A stretch of 64,000 nt of DNA from Thiohalomonas sp963783235. GTDB taxonomy: Bacteria; Pseudomonadota; Gammaproteobacteria; Thiohalomonadales; Thiohalomonadaceae. The notes below the pieces were generated by a model. It saw only the letters and a program-made list of their open reading frames with translations. It searched no databases and was not told the DNA's origin. The position numbers and the translations under genes are program-made. How positions within the stretch are numbered: position 1 is the first letter of the stretch; every line of letters begins with the position of its first letter. Shown here piece by piece: positions 41,931-52,343 of this stretch. The DNA is taken from contig CAWAMN010000001.1 of the NCBI GenBank assembly GCA_963783235.1, positions 930,001 to 994,000 on the forward strand. Direction: 5' to 3'.

Positions 41931-42654
41931 ATGACGGGGCTTTATGCCGCACTGTTTTATTTCGCGACGGCGTTTTTCGTTGGCGGTCTCGCCTACAAAA
42001 TTTATAAATATGCCGAAAACGCCGGCGCCCTTGAAGATTCCGACCACACCCGCCCCGACGACCCAGAGCGGCGTGGTGGCTCGCATGGCCCGCGAGGTCG
42101 TGTTCTTCGAGAGCCTGTTCAAAGGCAACAAATGGACCTGGCTGTTCGGCTGGATGTTCCATGTTGGACTGGCGCTGGTGCTCGTGCGCCATCTGCGCTA
42201 CTTCATGGATCCGATCCCGGGTGTGATCGTGTTTCTGCAGCCGTTCGGCAAGTACGCCGGTTTCGCCATGGCGATTGGGCTACTCGGCCTGTGGGGCCGT
42301 CGCTTCTTCGTCGAGCGTATCCGCTACATCACGAACCCTTCGGACCATCTGATGCTGGCGCTGCTCGTCGCCATTGGCGGAAGTGGTCTGACAATGAAGT
42401 TCGTGGCCCACACCGACATTGTCGCCGTGAAGACCTTTTTCCTGGGACTGATGAGCTTCAGTCTGCAGCCGCTGCCGACGGATCCGCTGCTGTTGGTCCA
42501 TCTGGCTTTGGTGGCCCTGCTGATGATTATCTTCCCCATCAGCAAGCTGTTGCATGCGCCGGGCATATTCTTCAGCCCGACCCGTAATCAGGTCGACAAC
42601 CCGCGCGAACGCCGGCACGTGGTCCCGTGGGCTGCCGAGCTGGACAAGTCGTAA
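41931..42654 (+). CDS. dsrM: DsrM, haem b membrane subunit of DsrMKJOP (one frameshift)
   Basis: A NarI-like membrane protein of about 240 aa that carries haem b and faces the quinone pool. The N-terminus MTGLYAALFYFATAFFVGGL starts at the ATG at 41931 after GGAGGG. Near 42015 one extra base in atatgccgaaaacgcc breaks the frame. The remainder (KTPAPLKIPTTPAPTTQSGV, WLFGWMFHVGLALVLVRHLR, NPSDHLMLALLVAIGGSGL) is intact to the TAA at 42652, with about five membrane helices and several His ligands. Confidence 0.9.
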
Positions 42655-42681
42655 TCGGACGAAAGAACGAGGAGAATCCGC

Positions 42682-44288
42682 GTGGCCGCTGATTTCCAGA
42701 CACCGGAATTTAGGGAATACCCTGCTGTTCCCAACAAGCTGGCTCCCGACGCAACGGCGCACCTGAGCCCGTTCGTCGCCAAACCCAATCACCAGGAATC
42801 ACTCGGCTTTCCGGGTGAACTGGTAGACGACTGGCACGATAAGGCCATCGAAAAGATGGGCGACCTGCTGGGCAAGTACCGTGGCCTGCAGGTCTTCCTG
42901 GACGCCTGCGTGAAATGTGGCTCGTGTACCGACAAGTGCCACTACTTCCAGGGCACCTCGGATCCGAAAAACATGCCTGTGGCACGCCAGGATCTGCTGC
43001 GTAGCGTCTATCGCCGCTACTTCACGTTCGCCGGGAAGTACTTCCCCAAACTGGTTGGGGCCCGCGAGCTGGACAAGGAAGTGCTGGACGAGTGGTACAG
43101 CTACTTCCATCAGTGTTCCCAGTGCCGCCGCTGTTCGGTGTTCTGCCCCTACGGCATCGACACCGCCGAGATCTCCATGGCCGCACGCGAGATCCTCGAT
43201 ACGGTCGGCTACGGCCAGAAGTACTGCAACGAGATCCTCGGTAAGGTGCAGACCGTCGGCAACAACCTGGGCCTGCCTGGACCGGCACTCCGGGCCACCC
43301 TCGCAGAGTTCGAAGAGGAGATCGAAGACGACATCGGCGTGCCGATCAAGCTGCCGATCGACGTCGAGGGCGCCGAAGTGCTGCTCATCACGCCATCCGC
43401 CGACTTCTTTGCCGAGCCCCACATCGACGGTCTGATGGGTTACGCCAAGGTGTTCCATGAGGCGGGCATCAGTTGGACGCTCTCCTCCTACGCGGCCGAG
43501 GCGGCCAATTTCTCCATGTTCATCGGCTCTTACGACAACATGAAGACCGTTGCCGAGCGCATCCGCAAGGCCGCGCTGGACCTCGGGGTCAAGCGCATCA
43601 TGGTCGGCGAGTGTGGCCACGCCTGGCGTGTCGCCTACAGCTTCTGGAATACCGTTGCCGGCGTTGGCTCAGGTGCTGCCGCGGATGACGAGTACGGCCA
43701 GAAACTGCAGAAGCAACTGGATCACAGCTATCCGATCCCGCAGCACATCTGCGAGTTCACCTACGGCCTGATGCAGGAAGGCAAGCTGCGGCTTGATCCT
43801 GCAGCCAACGATTACCGGACCGTCACCTTCCATGACTCATGCAACGTGGCGCGTGCCTCGCGGATGGGTGACAAACCGGGTGGGCAGTTCGATATTCCGC
43901 GCGCCTTGATCAAGGCGTCGTGCAACAACTACTTCGACATGGAGCCTGACACGATCCGTGAAAACACCTATTGCTGCGGTGGCGGCGGCGGTCTTCTCAC
44001 CGATGACCTGATGGAAATCCGTGTCAAAGGCGCCCTGCCCCGTATGGAGGCGCTCAAGGACGTAATGGAAAACCAGGGCGTAACAAACATGGCGGCGATC
44101 TGCGCGATCTGTAAAGCGCAGTTTCCAAGATCATGCCCTACTTCAACATCCCGATGGACACGATCGTCTCCACGCACCAATTGGTGGGTGATGCATTGGT
44201 GCTGACGGGTTCGACGCAGGAAAAGGCGCTCGACGGCGGGAACGATTCTTCCGAGAAAAACGAAGAAACCGCCGAAGCTACCGAGTAA
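42682..44288 (+). CDS. dsrK: DsrK, iron-sulfur catalytic subunit of DsrMKJOP (one frameshift near the end)
   Basis: An HdrD-like protein that probably reduces or oxidises the DsrC disulfide or trisulfide. GTG start. Two ferredoxin clusters are visible (FLDACVKCGSCTDKCHYFQG and CSQCRRCSVFCPYGID). The CCG-type catalytic site is TVTFHDSCNVARASRMGDKP followed by ENTYCCGGGGGLLTDDL and AAICAICKAQF. A single base loss at about 44122 shifts the last 55 codons; the true end (IMPYFNIPMDTIVSTHQLVG, acidic tail) is the TAA at 44286-44288. Confidence 0.92.
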
Positions 44289-44363
44289 GAACAACCCAAA
44301 CGACGGGCTTCGTAGACAGGTAACTCACCGGCGAAGCTAGGTTAATGGCATAGGAGACTAGAC

Positions 44364-46335
44364 ATGGCGACTTCTAGTGACGATATGAAAAACGATTTTA
44401 CCTACCGCCGCTATCAGGACGGTGACGACAAGCACGGTCCGTGGAACCAGGAGATTTTCCAGGCGAGCTGGACCCACAAGTGCCCGACCTACGTCCACCG
44501 GACCCCGCCTTGCCAGGGCAGCTGCCCGTCCGGCGACGATATTCGCGGCTGGCTGGATATCGTCCGCGGCATCGAGAAGCCGGCAGGCGAAATGACGCAT
44601 GCAGGAGTACGCCTTCCGCCGCTACACCGACGCCAACCCCTTCCCTTCGATCATGGGTCGCGTCTGCCCCGCTCCCTGTGAGGACGGCTGTAACCGCAAT
44701 AGGTCGAGGACCACGTCGGCATCAACGCCGTCGAGCAGTACATCGGCGACACCGCCCTGCGTGAAGGCTACAAATTCGAAGCGGCCGAAGACACCGGCAA
44801 GAAGGTCGCCATCATCGGCGGCGGTCCGGCCGGACTTGCGGCGGCTTATCAGCTGCGCCGCAAAGGCCATGGCGCCACCATCTTCGAGAGCCTATGATCA
44901 CTGGGCGGCATGATGCGCTACGGCATTCCCGGCTACCGTACCCCGCGCGACGTTCTGGATGGCGAAATCAACCGCATCGTGGAGATGGGCGTCGAAGTGA
45001 GGACCGGTACCAGGTCGGTAAAGACGTCAAACTCGACGAGATCGAGAAAGAGTTCGACGCCGTTCTGTGCGCCATGGGCGCACAGTCCGGCCGGCCCCTG
45101 CCGGTCCCGGGCGCCGATGCCCCCAACTGCATCACCGGTGTGGCCTTCCTGGCTGCCTTCAACGAAGGCCGCCTGAAAGCCGTCTCCGGCCGCGTTGTGG
45201 TCATCGGCGGTGGTGACACCTCCATCGACGTGGCCTCCGTTGCCCGTCGCCTGGGTCACATCACCGGTCGATCAACGAGAAGGATCGTCCGGAGACACGT
45301 CATCCTCGGCCAGACTGCTCACGATGCGGCCATGGTCGGCGAACCGCAAGGCGCCGATGTGACGCTGATCTCCCGCTCCCGTGTCGAGAAAATGCCGGCT
45401 GCCGAGCACGAGGTCGAGGATGCCACCCGTGAAGGCGTCGACATCCGCGGCCAGCTGAATCCCGCTGAGGTCATCAAGGGCGACGATGGTCGCGCCAAGG
45501 CCCTTCGCGTGCCAGAAATGGAAGCTGACGGCAAGACCCCGATCGAAGGCGAGTTCGAGTTCGACATCGAAGCTGACCTGATCGTGGCCGCCATCGGTCA
45601 GACCGGCGATCTGGCAAGGAATGGAAGAGCTGGACAACGACCGCGGCCTGATGGATGCGGACAAGCACTTCCAGGTCCCGAACGGAGCGGCTACTTCGTC
45701 TGCGGCGACATCGTCCGTCCTCACCTGCTGACCACCGCCATCGGCCAGGCGTCCATCGCCTGCCGAGAGCATCGACCACTACCTGAAGCACGAGCCGCAT
45801 GGTGCAAGCGTCCGAAGGTCGACAAGCACCACTTCAACCTGCATGCACAAGCTCATGGAGACCGGCCTGAGCCCGGAGCAGTTCCAGGCCGAGCCGACGA
45901 GCAACAGGATCGATACGTGCGGCACCTCCGATGCCGGATTACGCGATTCACAACTACGAAGACCGTTCGCACAGCAGGAGATCATCCCGTCGACCAAGCT
46001 GTTCCTGGGTCACTTCGAGTACACGCCCGCTACAAGCGGGACGAGCATGCGAAGTGTCCGCCAAGGAAGTGCTGGGTCATTTCCAGGAGCGTCTGCAGCC
46101 GCTTTCCGAAGAGGACGCCGATCGGCCGAGGCCAAGCGCTGCATGAGCTGCGGCATGTGCTTCGAGTGCGACAACTGCGTGATCTACTGCCCGCAGGATG
46201 CCGTCTACCGCGTCAAGAAGGACCAGCGCACCACCGGTCGTTACGTCGACACCGACTACAGCAAGTGCATCGGCTGCCACATCTGCGCCGACGTCTGCCC
46301 GACCGGCTACATCGACATGGCGCATGGGTGAGTAA
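44364..46335 (+). CDS. dsrL: DsrL, NAD(P)H oxidoreductase of the oxidative Dsr pathway (many frameshifts)
   Basis: DsrL is a flavoprotein with iron-sulfur clusters, related to GltD, that couples DsrAB to NAD(P)H. Family blocks in order: CPTYVHRTPPCQGSCPSGDD, NPFPSIMGRVCPAPCEDGC, KKVAIIGGGPAGLAAAYQL (FAD), GGMMRYGIPGYRTPRDVL, GRVVVIGGGDTSIDVASVAR (nucleotide) and CMSCGMCFECDNCVIYCPQD with YSKCIGCHICADVCPTGYI. I count at least ten small indels, so no single frame covers more than about a quarter of the gene. The end is either TGA at 46329 or TAA at 46333. Confidence 0.87.
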
Positions 46336-46348
46336 GAGGTCATCACGC

Positions 46349-46817
46349 GTGATAGCGAGCGGAATCTCTATGCAGATCGCGCTCGTCCTGGCGGTCTGGC
46401 GCTGACCCTGTCGGCGTCGCCCTGGCGGCGACGGTGCGCCGCCGGGCCCGGTGATCCGCCGGCCCAGCGCGATCCAAGGCCCAGCAGGCTGCGTTCGGCC
46501 GACGTCGAGGACATGCGCAGAACCACATGAAGTACCTTCTGCACCACCGCGACGAGGCTCTGCGAGACGGGCATCCGCACCACCCAGTTCAGTCTGGAGC
46601 AGTGCATCGACTGCCATGTCGCGCCCGAGCGGACGGCGAAGCGATCCGCATCGACAGCCGGGAGCATTTCTGCAAGGCCTGCCACGAGTACGCCGGCGTG
46701 CAAGATCGATTGCTTCGAATGTCATCGGACCTACCCGGCCAAGGACAGCGCACGTTCCACGATGACACCGGGCTGGCGATACGGGCATGCCGGGCGCTCA
46801 CGTCAGAACAGTCGTAA
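46349..46817 (+). CDS. dsrJ: DsrJ, triheme cytochrome c of DsrMKJOP (frameshifted)
   Basis: Three CXXCH haem motifs can be read, in shifting frames: EQCIDCHV, HFCKACHEYA and DCFECHRTYPA. An N-terminal hydrophobic signal region lies near 46380-46430. The start is approximate because the first 150 nt contain several indels. The TAA at 46815-46817 ends the C-terminal frame. DsrJ faces the periplasm. Confidence 0.8.
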
Positions 46818-46863
46818 ACCGGATTGCCGAGGCCCATCAGCAGGAAGAGGACAGGAGCAATCA

Positions 46864-47647
46864 ATGAGCCGAACGGATAAGACACTGATCTCGACGCCGC
46901 GATTCATCGGTACGGTGCCGGCTGCCGCCGCCGGCCTGACGGTCGCCCCCGGCGTACTGTTGGTCTACGGCACCGCCGAGGCGGCGATGCCCGACCGCCG
47001 CCGAGGAGCCCGCGTCCAGCGCAACTCCGCTGGGGCATGCTGATCGACACCAACAAGTGCGCCAACGGCTGTGACGCCTGCGTCACCGCCTGTGGCAAGG
47101 AAAACGGCATGGGCCATGCAGCGAGCCCCATTCGGGACCGACCCAGAAGGCGCAGTGGATCCGCAAGGTCGAGCGTCCGACAGAACGCGCAGACCGGCTA
47201 CGCGCATCTCCCTGCCGATGATGTGCCAGCACTGCGAAAATCCGCCGTGCGTGGACGTATGCCCGACCGGCGCCTCGTTCAAGCGCGACGACGGCATCGT
47301 GCTGGTCGATCGGCATATCTGCATCGGCTGCCGCTACTGCATGATGGCCTGCCCCTACAAGGCGCGCTCATTCGTCCACGAGGACCTGCACGACCAGGTA
47401 CCCCGACAGCCCCGCGCGGCAAGGGCACGGTGTGGAGAGCTGCACCATGTGCGTGCACCGCGTGGACGAGGGCGAGGAATCCCGCCTGTGTCGAGGCCTG
47501 TGACGCGGACGGGCACAAGGCAATCATCTTCGGCGACCTGAAAGATCCCAACAGCGAGATCTCACAGCAGCTCTGCCCAGTACGACGACCACGCAGATCC
47601 GCGACGACCTGGGCCTGAACCCGGGTGTGCGCTACCGCGGCATCTAG
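46864..47647 (+). CDS. dsrO: DsrO, periplasmic iron-sulfur subunit of DsrMKJOP (frameshifted)
   Basis: A ferredoxin-like electron carrier. The start has a Tat-like segment (SRTDKTLISTPRFIG) in which an arginine may be lost to an indel. Cysteine clusters are visible: TNKCANGCDACVTACGKENG, MMCQHCENPPCVDVCPTGAS and HICIGCRYCMMACPYKARS. A later CTMCVHRVDEGE-like block follows. At least five frame changes occur. The stop TAG is at 47645-47647. Confidence 0.85.
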
Positions 47648-47688
47648 CGGACAACGACCCCGATAACAGAGAACCGACTCGAAGATCC

Positions 47689-48907
47689 ATGAAACGCAAG
47701 ATTCGAATTACCGGAGAAATACGAAGGGCAATTAGCGGACGGGCTACTGGGCCCTGCTCGGCGGTGTTCGGCTGTGGTTGTCGGCCGGCCTGCTTGCCAG
47801 CTACTACATGGAGCACAACGGCCACTGGGTGACCGGGATGAACAACCAGGTCGTCTGGGGTATGCCTCACGTCTTCGCCGTCTTCCTGATCGTCGCCGCC
47901 TCCGGGGCCCTCAACGTGGCTTCCATCGGTTCGGTGTTCGGCAAAACGCCTGTATAAGCCGCTGGCCCCCCTTTCCGGCATGCTGGCCGTCGCCCTGCTG
48001 GTGGGCGGCCTGGCTGTGCTGGTTCTCGATCTGGGCCGTCCCGACCGCCTGATCGTCGCGATGACCAACTACAACTTCAAATCGATCTTCGCCTGGAACA
48101 TCATCCTCTACACCGGGTTCATGGCAATCGTCGCCGTGTACCTGTGGATGCTGATGGAGCGGCGCACAACAAGTTCAGCACGCCGGTAGGCCTGTTCGCC
48201 TTCGTTTGGCGTCTGCTCCTGACCACCGGTACCGGCTCCATCTTCGGTTTCCTCGTGGCTCGTGAAGCCTACGATGCCGCCCTGATGGCGCCGATGTTTA
48301 TCGTCTATGTCCTTCTCCTTCGGGCTGGCGATATTCCTGCTGGTGCTGTTCGCCGCATATCGGATGACCGGGCGTCCGCTGGGCGACTATGTCGTGCGCC
48401 GCCTCAAGAACCTCCTGGGCGTATTCGTCGCCGGCGTGCTCTACTTCGTGTTGGTCTACCACCTGGCCAATCTGTATGCGACCGAACACCACGGCGTTGA
48501 GACGTTCGTTTTGACCAGACGGCGGTATCTACACCACCCTGTTCTGGGTCGGGCAGATCCTGCTGGGATCGCTCGCCCCGCTGGCGATCCTCTACCATCC
48601 CGCCACGGGTAACTCCCGGGGCTGGATCTCCATCGCCTCGGTGCTGGTCATCTTCGGTGGTCTCTCGCAGCTCTACGTTCTTCTCATCGGCGGCCAGGCC
48701 TACCCGATGAAGACGTTCCCGGGCTACGAGGTCAGCAGTTCCTTCGGTGACGGTATGGTAGCCACTTACAGCCCGAGTCTGCCCGAAGTGCTGCTGGGCA
48801 TCTCCGGGTTTGCGATTGCACTGGCCGCTGTCACGGTTGCTGTACGGAATCTGCGTGCCCTCCCCGCCAGTTTGGCGGATGGCGAAACGGATCCTCACGC
48901 CGCCTGA
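47689..48907 (+). CDS. dsrP: DsrP, NrfD-type membrane subunit of DsrMKJOP (frameshifted)
   Basis: A polytopic quinone-interacting protein of the NrfD/PsrC family. Family segments appear in three frames: GLLASYYMEHNGHWVTGMNN, PHVFAVFLIVAASGALNVAS, ALLVGGLAVLVLDLGRPDRL, NYNFKSIFAWNIILYTGFM, LLLTTGTGSIFGFLVAREAY and GGLSQLYVLLIGGQAYPMKT. The C-terminal 88 codons from 48641 are intact. About ten membrane helices are expected. At least five indels are needed to restore a single frame. Confidence 0.87.
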
Positions 48908-48931
48908 CCGACCGCGGAAATAACCCGCACG

Positions 48932-48971
48932 ACACCGATGTTCCCGAGAGGGGGCATCGGTGTTTGTGTTT
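48932..48971 (+). terminator. Probable terminator after dsrP
   Basis: ACACCGATG (48932-48940) pairs perfectly with CATCGGTGT (48955-48963) around a 14-nt loop, followed by TTGTGTTTG. It lies 25 nt past the dsrP stop and would separate dsrA-P from the next gene. Confidence 0.65.
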
Positions 48972-49169
48972 GCGGGGCATGGCTTTGATCCCGGCCCCCC
49001 CAGTACTTGCCTTCTCGGTGTACCTTTTTTGATAATTCCCGGCATAACGGCCAACGGCCGAGCGCCAATTGGAAGCGGAATGATTCTAACCAACGTCGCA
49101 AAATCGACTATACCCGAGTAAACTACACAGATATTCCGTCTTTTAAACGAATTGAACAGAGGTAGTGGC

Positions 49170-50174
49170 ATGAGCCAGCAAGAACATCCCTTTGCCCAAT
49201 ATGTCCGTATCCTCGGCAAGGGCCGTAACGGCTCTCGGGCTCTGAATCCTGAAGAATCCTTCGAAGCGATGCGCCTGATTATGGCTGAGAAAGTCGAGCC
49301 GATTCAGCTCGGTGCGTTCCTGATGCTGATGCGCGTCAAAGAGGAAACCGGTCCAGAGGTGGCTGCGTTCGTAAGGGCGATCCGGGAGTCCCTGCACGTG
49401 CCGGCGGACGCCCCCAAGGTCGATTTGGACTGGTCCTCTTACGCCGGCAAAAAACGCCAGTTGCCCTGGTATCTGCTCGCGGCCCTGCTGCTGTCTCAAA
49501 ACGGTGTCCGTATCTTCATGCACGGGGCCAGTGGCCACACGGCCGGGCGCATTTATACCAAGAACATCCTTCCGGAAATCGGTATCCCCGTGGCTTCCAG
49601 CCTTGACGAGGCCTCCAGGCAGATGGCCGAGAGCAATTTTGCCTATTTGGATCTCAAGCACCTGTCGCCCCGGCTCCACGAGATCATCGAAATGCGCCCG
49701 CTGCTCGGTCTTCGTTCGCCGGTGCATACCATCGCCCGGGAACTGAACCCCTTTGGCGCCGACTACGTAATGCAGGGGATCTTCCACCCCGGCTACCGGG
49801 ACATTCATCTGGAAGCCGGGCAGGAACTCGGAGAACCGCACATGGCGGTCATCAAGGGGGAAGGTGGCGAAATCGAACGCAATCCCGATATTGCCTGTCT
49901 TGTGCGCATGCTCCACAACGGTCAGTTTTCCGAGGAGGAGTGGCCACCGATGTTCGACAAGCGTCACACCCGCGGTGACGAGCTCAATGCCGATGACCTC
50001 CTGGCCGTCTGGCGCGGTGAAAAGGATGATGAATACGGCGCCGCCTCCGTAGCCGGTACCGTCGCCATCGCCCTCTACCTGATGGGTCGCGCCGGCAGTC
50101 GGGAAGAGGCGGAAAAACAGGCCTGGGAAATGTGGGACAATCGCAACAAGTCCAGCCTCCTGGCTGCCGCGTAA
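49170..50174 (+). CDS. TrpD2/YbiB-family protein (anthranilate phosphoribosyltransferase-like fold)
   Basis: A 334-aa protein of the glycosyltransferase/phosphoribosyltransferase family 3 fold. It begins QYVRILGKGRNGSRALNPEESFEAMRLI and has PIQLGAFLMLMRVKEETGPE, LPWYLLAALLLSQNGVRIFMHG and SPVHTIARELNPF. It lacks the catalytic signature of true TrpD; the E. coli homologue YbiB is reported to bind nucleic acid. ATG at 49170 has AGAGG upstream. It lies between dsrP and dsrN, where Allochromatium-type clusters have none. It is intact. Confidence 0.75.
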   Translation: MSQQEHPFAQYVRILGKGRNGSRALNPEESFEAMRLIMAEKVEPIQLGAFLMLMRVKEETGPEVAAFVRAIRESLHVPADAPKVDLDWSSYAGKKRQLPWYLLAALLLSQNGVRIFMHGASGHTAGRIYTKNILPEIGIPVASSLDEASRQMAESNFAYLDLKHLSPRLHEIIEMRPLLGLRSPVHTIARELNPFGADYVMQGIFHPGYRDIHLEAGQELGEPHMAVIKGEGGEIERNPDIACLVRMLHNGQFSEEEWPPMFDKRHTRGDELNADDLLAVWRGEKDDEYGAASVAGTVAIALYLMGRAGSREEAEKQAWEMWDNRNKSSLLAAA

Positions 50175-50349
50175 ATAAAACCACGGGGAGCATGGGGGAC
50201 ACGGGGAAGGCGTTAAACCACAGAGTTCACAGAGGACACAGAGATAACTGAGCTAGGTCATGTCCCAAGCTCGATTTCTTTCTACTCCCCCGTGTCCCCC
50301 GTGGTTATCAAGCAGTTTCTCCGTGTTCTCTGTGCCCTCTGTGGTTAAC
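50175..50349. repeat. Compound CCACGGGG / CCACAGAG inverted repeat before dsrN
   Basis: Left arm aaccacggggagcatgggg (50179) with gacacgggg, then accacagagttcacagagg (50218) with acacagag. The right arm has the same two units inverted: cccccgtgtcccccgtgg (50287-50304) and ttctctgtgccctctgtgg (about 50326-50344). The nested order (GGGG, AGAG, then inverted GGGG, AGAG) is not a simple mirror image. Confidence 0.75.
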
Positions 50350-50360
50350 GACGAACGACC

Positions 50361-51749
50361 ATGGCTCATTTACTGATTGGTGCACCTTCCAAGTCGTCGG
50401 GGAAGACAACCCTGACTCTGGGCCTTTGTGCCGCCCTCGCCCGGCGCGGACTGGCCGTGCAGCCGTTCAAGAAAGGCCCCGACTACATCGATCCGATGTG
50501 GCTGGGTCGGGCGGCCGGTCGCCCCTGCTACAACCTCGACTTCAATACCATGGAGCGGGAGGAAATTCTCGGGACCTTCCGCCGCTATTCCGATGATGCG
50601 GCGATTAGCTTGATTGAAGGTAACATGGGGCTATACGACAGCCTCGATGTGGCCGGGGAATACAGCAATGCGGCGCTGGCCGCCCTGCTCGGCGCTCCGG
50701 TGCTGCTCGTGGTCAACGTAAAAGGTGCAACCCGAAGCATCGTTCCACTTATCCGCGGTTTTCTCGATTTCGAGCCGAAAGTTCGATTTGCGGGCATTCT
50801 GCTCAACAATGTTGCCGGCGACCGGCATGAGAAGCGGTTGCGTGAGGTAATTGGGCACTATCTGGATATCCCTATCGTCGGGGCGATTCAGCGTGACGAA
50901 AACCTGGCGATCGACGAGCGTCATTTGGGTTTGGTACCGAGCAACGAGACCGCGACTGCCGATCGTATTCTCTCCCGCATTGCCGATCATATAGAGCGGC
51001 AGGTGGATCTGGAGCAGCTCACCGAACTGGCCGGGCAGGCCGTTCTTCCGCCGTGCTCCGCCATGCCCGGGCCCGAGTTTCCCGTTCCGGATGTACGCAT
51101 CGGCATCGCCCAGGACGGCGCCTTCGGGTTCTATTATCCCCGCGACCTGGAACGGCTGCGGGAGGCGGGAGCGGAACTGGTCTCGTTCAGTCCCTCCCGC
51201 GATACCCGTTTGCCGGCAGTGGACGGGCTGTTCATCGGCGGTGGGTTCCCGGAGACACATCTGGACGAACTCTCAGCCAACCGGGCCATGCGCGAGGCGA
51301 TACGCGAAGCCATTGAGGCGGATATGCCCGTCTATGCCGAGTGCGGCGGTTTGATGTATCTCTGCCGTTCCATACGGTGGGGCAATAAAAAGGCCGACAT
51401 GGTGGGTGTCATGCCGGCGGATGCTGTCATGCATAACCGGCCTGTCGGTCGCGGCTATGTGTGTCTCAGGACAACCGGTCTTGAAAAGTGGGCCGGTGCG
51501 CCCGACACCTTGCGCGCGCATGAATTTCACTACTCATCGCTTGAGAACCTGGCATCCGGCCTCACCTATGCCTATGAGGTGACCCGCGGAGCCGGTATTG
51601 ACGGGCACCACGACGGTTTCGTCTATCGCAATCTGCTGGCCAACTACGTGCACCTGCAGGACGTAGAGGGCCACCACTGGACCCGCCGGTTCGTCGACTT
51701 CGTCCGGCGGGTGAAGAAGAGCAAAAACCACAGAGAACACCGAGACTGA
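50361..51749 (+). CDS. dsrN: DsrN, sirohaem amidase (CobB/CbiA family)
   Basis: A 462-aa glutamine-dependent amidotransferase related to cobyrinate a,c-diamide synthase; in sulfur oxidisers it amidates sirohaem for DsrAB. The N-terminal P-loop region is LLIGAPSKSSGKTTLTLGLC, with KKGPDYIDPMWLGRAAGRPCYNLD. The C-terminal glutaminase has the nucleophile in MPVYAECGGLMYLC and His in RAHEFHYSS. It is complete and belongs to the dsr set despite the separating YbiB-like gene and repeats. Confidence 0.9.
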   Translation: MAHLLIGAPSKSSGKTTLTLGLCAALARRGLAVQPFKKGPDYIDPMWLGRAAGRPCYNLDFNTMEREEILGTFRRYSDDAAISLIEGNMGLYDSLDVAGEYSNAALAALLGAPVLLVVNVKGATRSIVPLIRGFLDFEPKVRFAGILLNNVAGDRHEKRLREVIGHYLDIPIVGAIQRDENLAIDERHLGLVPSNETATADRILSRIADHIERQVDLEQLTELAGQAVLPPCSAMPGPEFPVPDVRIGIAQDGAFGFYYPRDLERLREAGAELVSFSPSRDTRLPAVDGLFIGGGFPETHLDELSANRAMREAIREAIEADMPVYAECGGLMYLCRSIRWGNKKADMVGVMPADAVMHNRPVGRGYVCLRTTGLEKWAGAPDTLRAHEFHYSSLENLASGLTYAYEVTRGAGIDGHHDGFVYRNLLANYVHLQDVEGHHWTRRFVDFVRRVKKSKNHREHRD

Positions 51750-51778
51750 AAACCGACCACGGGGTACACGGGGGAGCT
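51725..51778. repeat. CCACAGAG and CCACGGGG units between dsrN and dsrR
   Basis: aaccacagagaacaccgagac (51728) is followed by gaccacggggtacacggggg (51755). No inverted partner is visible before dsrR, apart from a short hairpin-like stretch near 51835-51862, so this copy may be solo. Confidence 0.6.
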
Positions 51779-51895
51779 TGAAGGTTCAAGGGCAGCCGGT
51801 AGCGGTGCTTGGGCGAGACCGAGCCCGGGCTTACCTGCTTTTCCCGAGCGCCCCGAGTTCCCGTGACTAAATCAAATAGCACCAGGAGGAATCGA

Positions 51896-52210
51896 ATGAT
51901 TAAATTGACGCCTGCGGCTGCCGAGCAGGTCCGCAACTCCGCCGAACAGGCAAATGCCGAAAACCTGTCACTTCGGGTCGCCGCCAAAAAGAAGCCGGAT
52001 GGCACCATGGACTACGGGATTGGCTTCGACGAATCCACCGATGACGATATGGTCTTCAACTGCGAGGGCATCGAAGTGGTCATGGCCCCCGAGCATAGCC
52101 CCCTTCTGTCGGGCGCAACTATCGATTTCGTGGAAATTGAGCCGGGCGAACGCCGTCTAATCGTCATGAACCCCAATGACGCTAATTTTACACCGCCGAA
52201 AGAGGCGTAA
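51896..52210 (+). CDS. dsrR: DsrR, A-type carrier fold without cluster cysteines
   Basis: A 104-aa IscA/HesB-like protein. ATG at 51896 follows AGGAGG. The fold is recognisable (MIKLTPAAAEQVRNSAEQA, LSLRVAAKKKPDGTMDYGIGFDE, GIEVVMAPEHSPLLSGATIDFVE), but the three cysteines of A-type carriers are absent; only one Cys (FNCEG) remains. This is as reported for DsrR of Allochromatium vinosum, where the protein affects dsr expression after transcription. Confidence 0.88.
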   Translation: MIKLTPAAAEQVRNSAEQANAENLSLRVAAKKKPDGTMDYGIGFDESTDDDMVFNCEGIEVVMAPEHSPLLSGATIDFVEIEPGERRLIVMNPNDANFTPPKEA

Positions 52211-52216
52211 GCCGGT

Positions 52217-52252
52217 ACTTCGGGGGCGGTAGTTGACTGCCGCCCCCGAAGT
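52217..52252 (+). terminator. Strong hairpin after dsrR
   Basis: acttcgggggcgg (52217-52229) faces ccgcccccgaagt (52240-52252), a perfect 13-bp stem 7 nt after the stop codon. No U-tract follows, so it may act as an mRNA 3'-end stabiliser or Rho-assisted stop. Confidence 0.6.
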
Positions 52253-52343
52253 GCTAGGGTCCCTGCGCCGAAACTGTCCCCCGGAATGGGGCCCCCTGTG
52301 GTAATATTCGTGCGTTTTTCGGCGTAAATACACCGATCCATAG

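Noticed and set aside
37896..48907. Programmed frameshifting as the cause of the broken dsr frames
   Set aside because: There are too many shifts in both directions, with no slippery heptamers or common structure.
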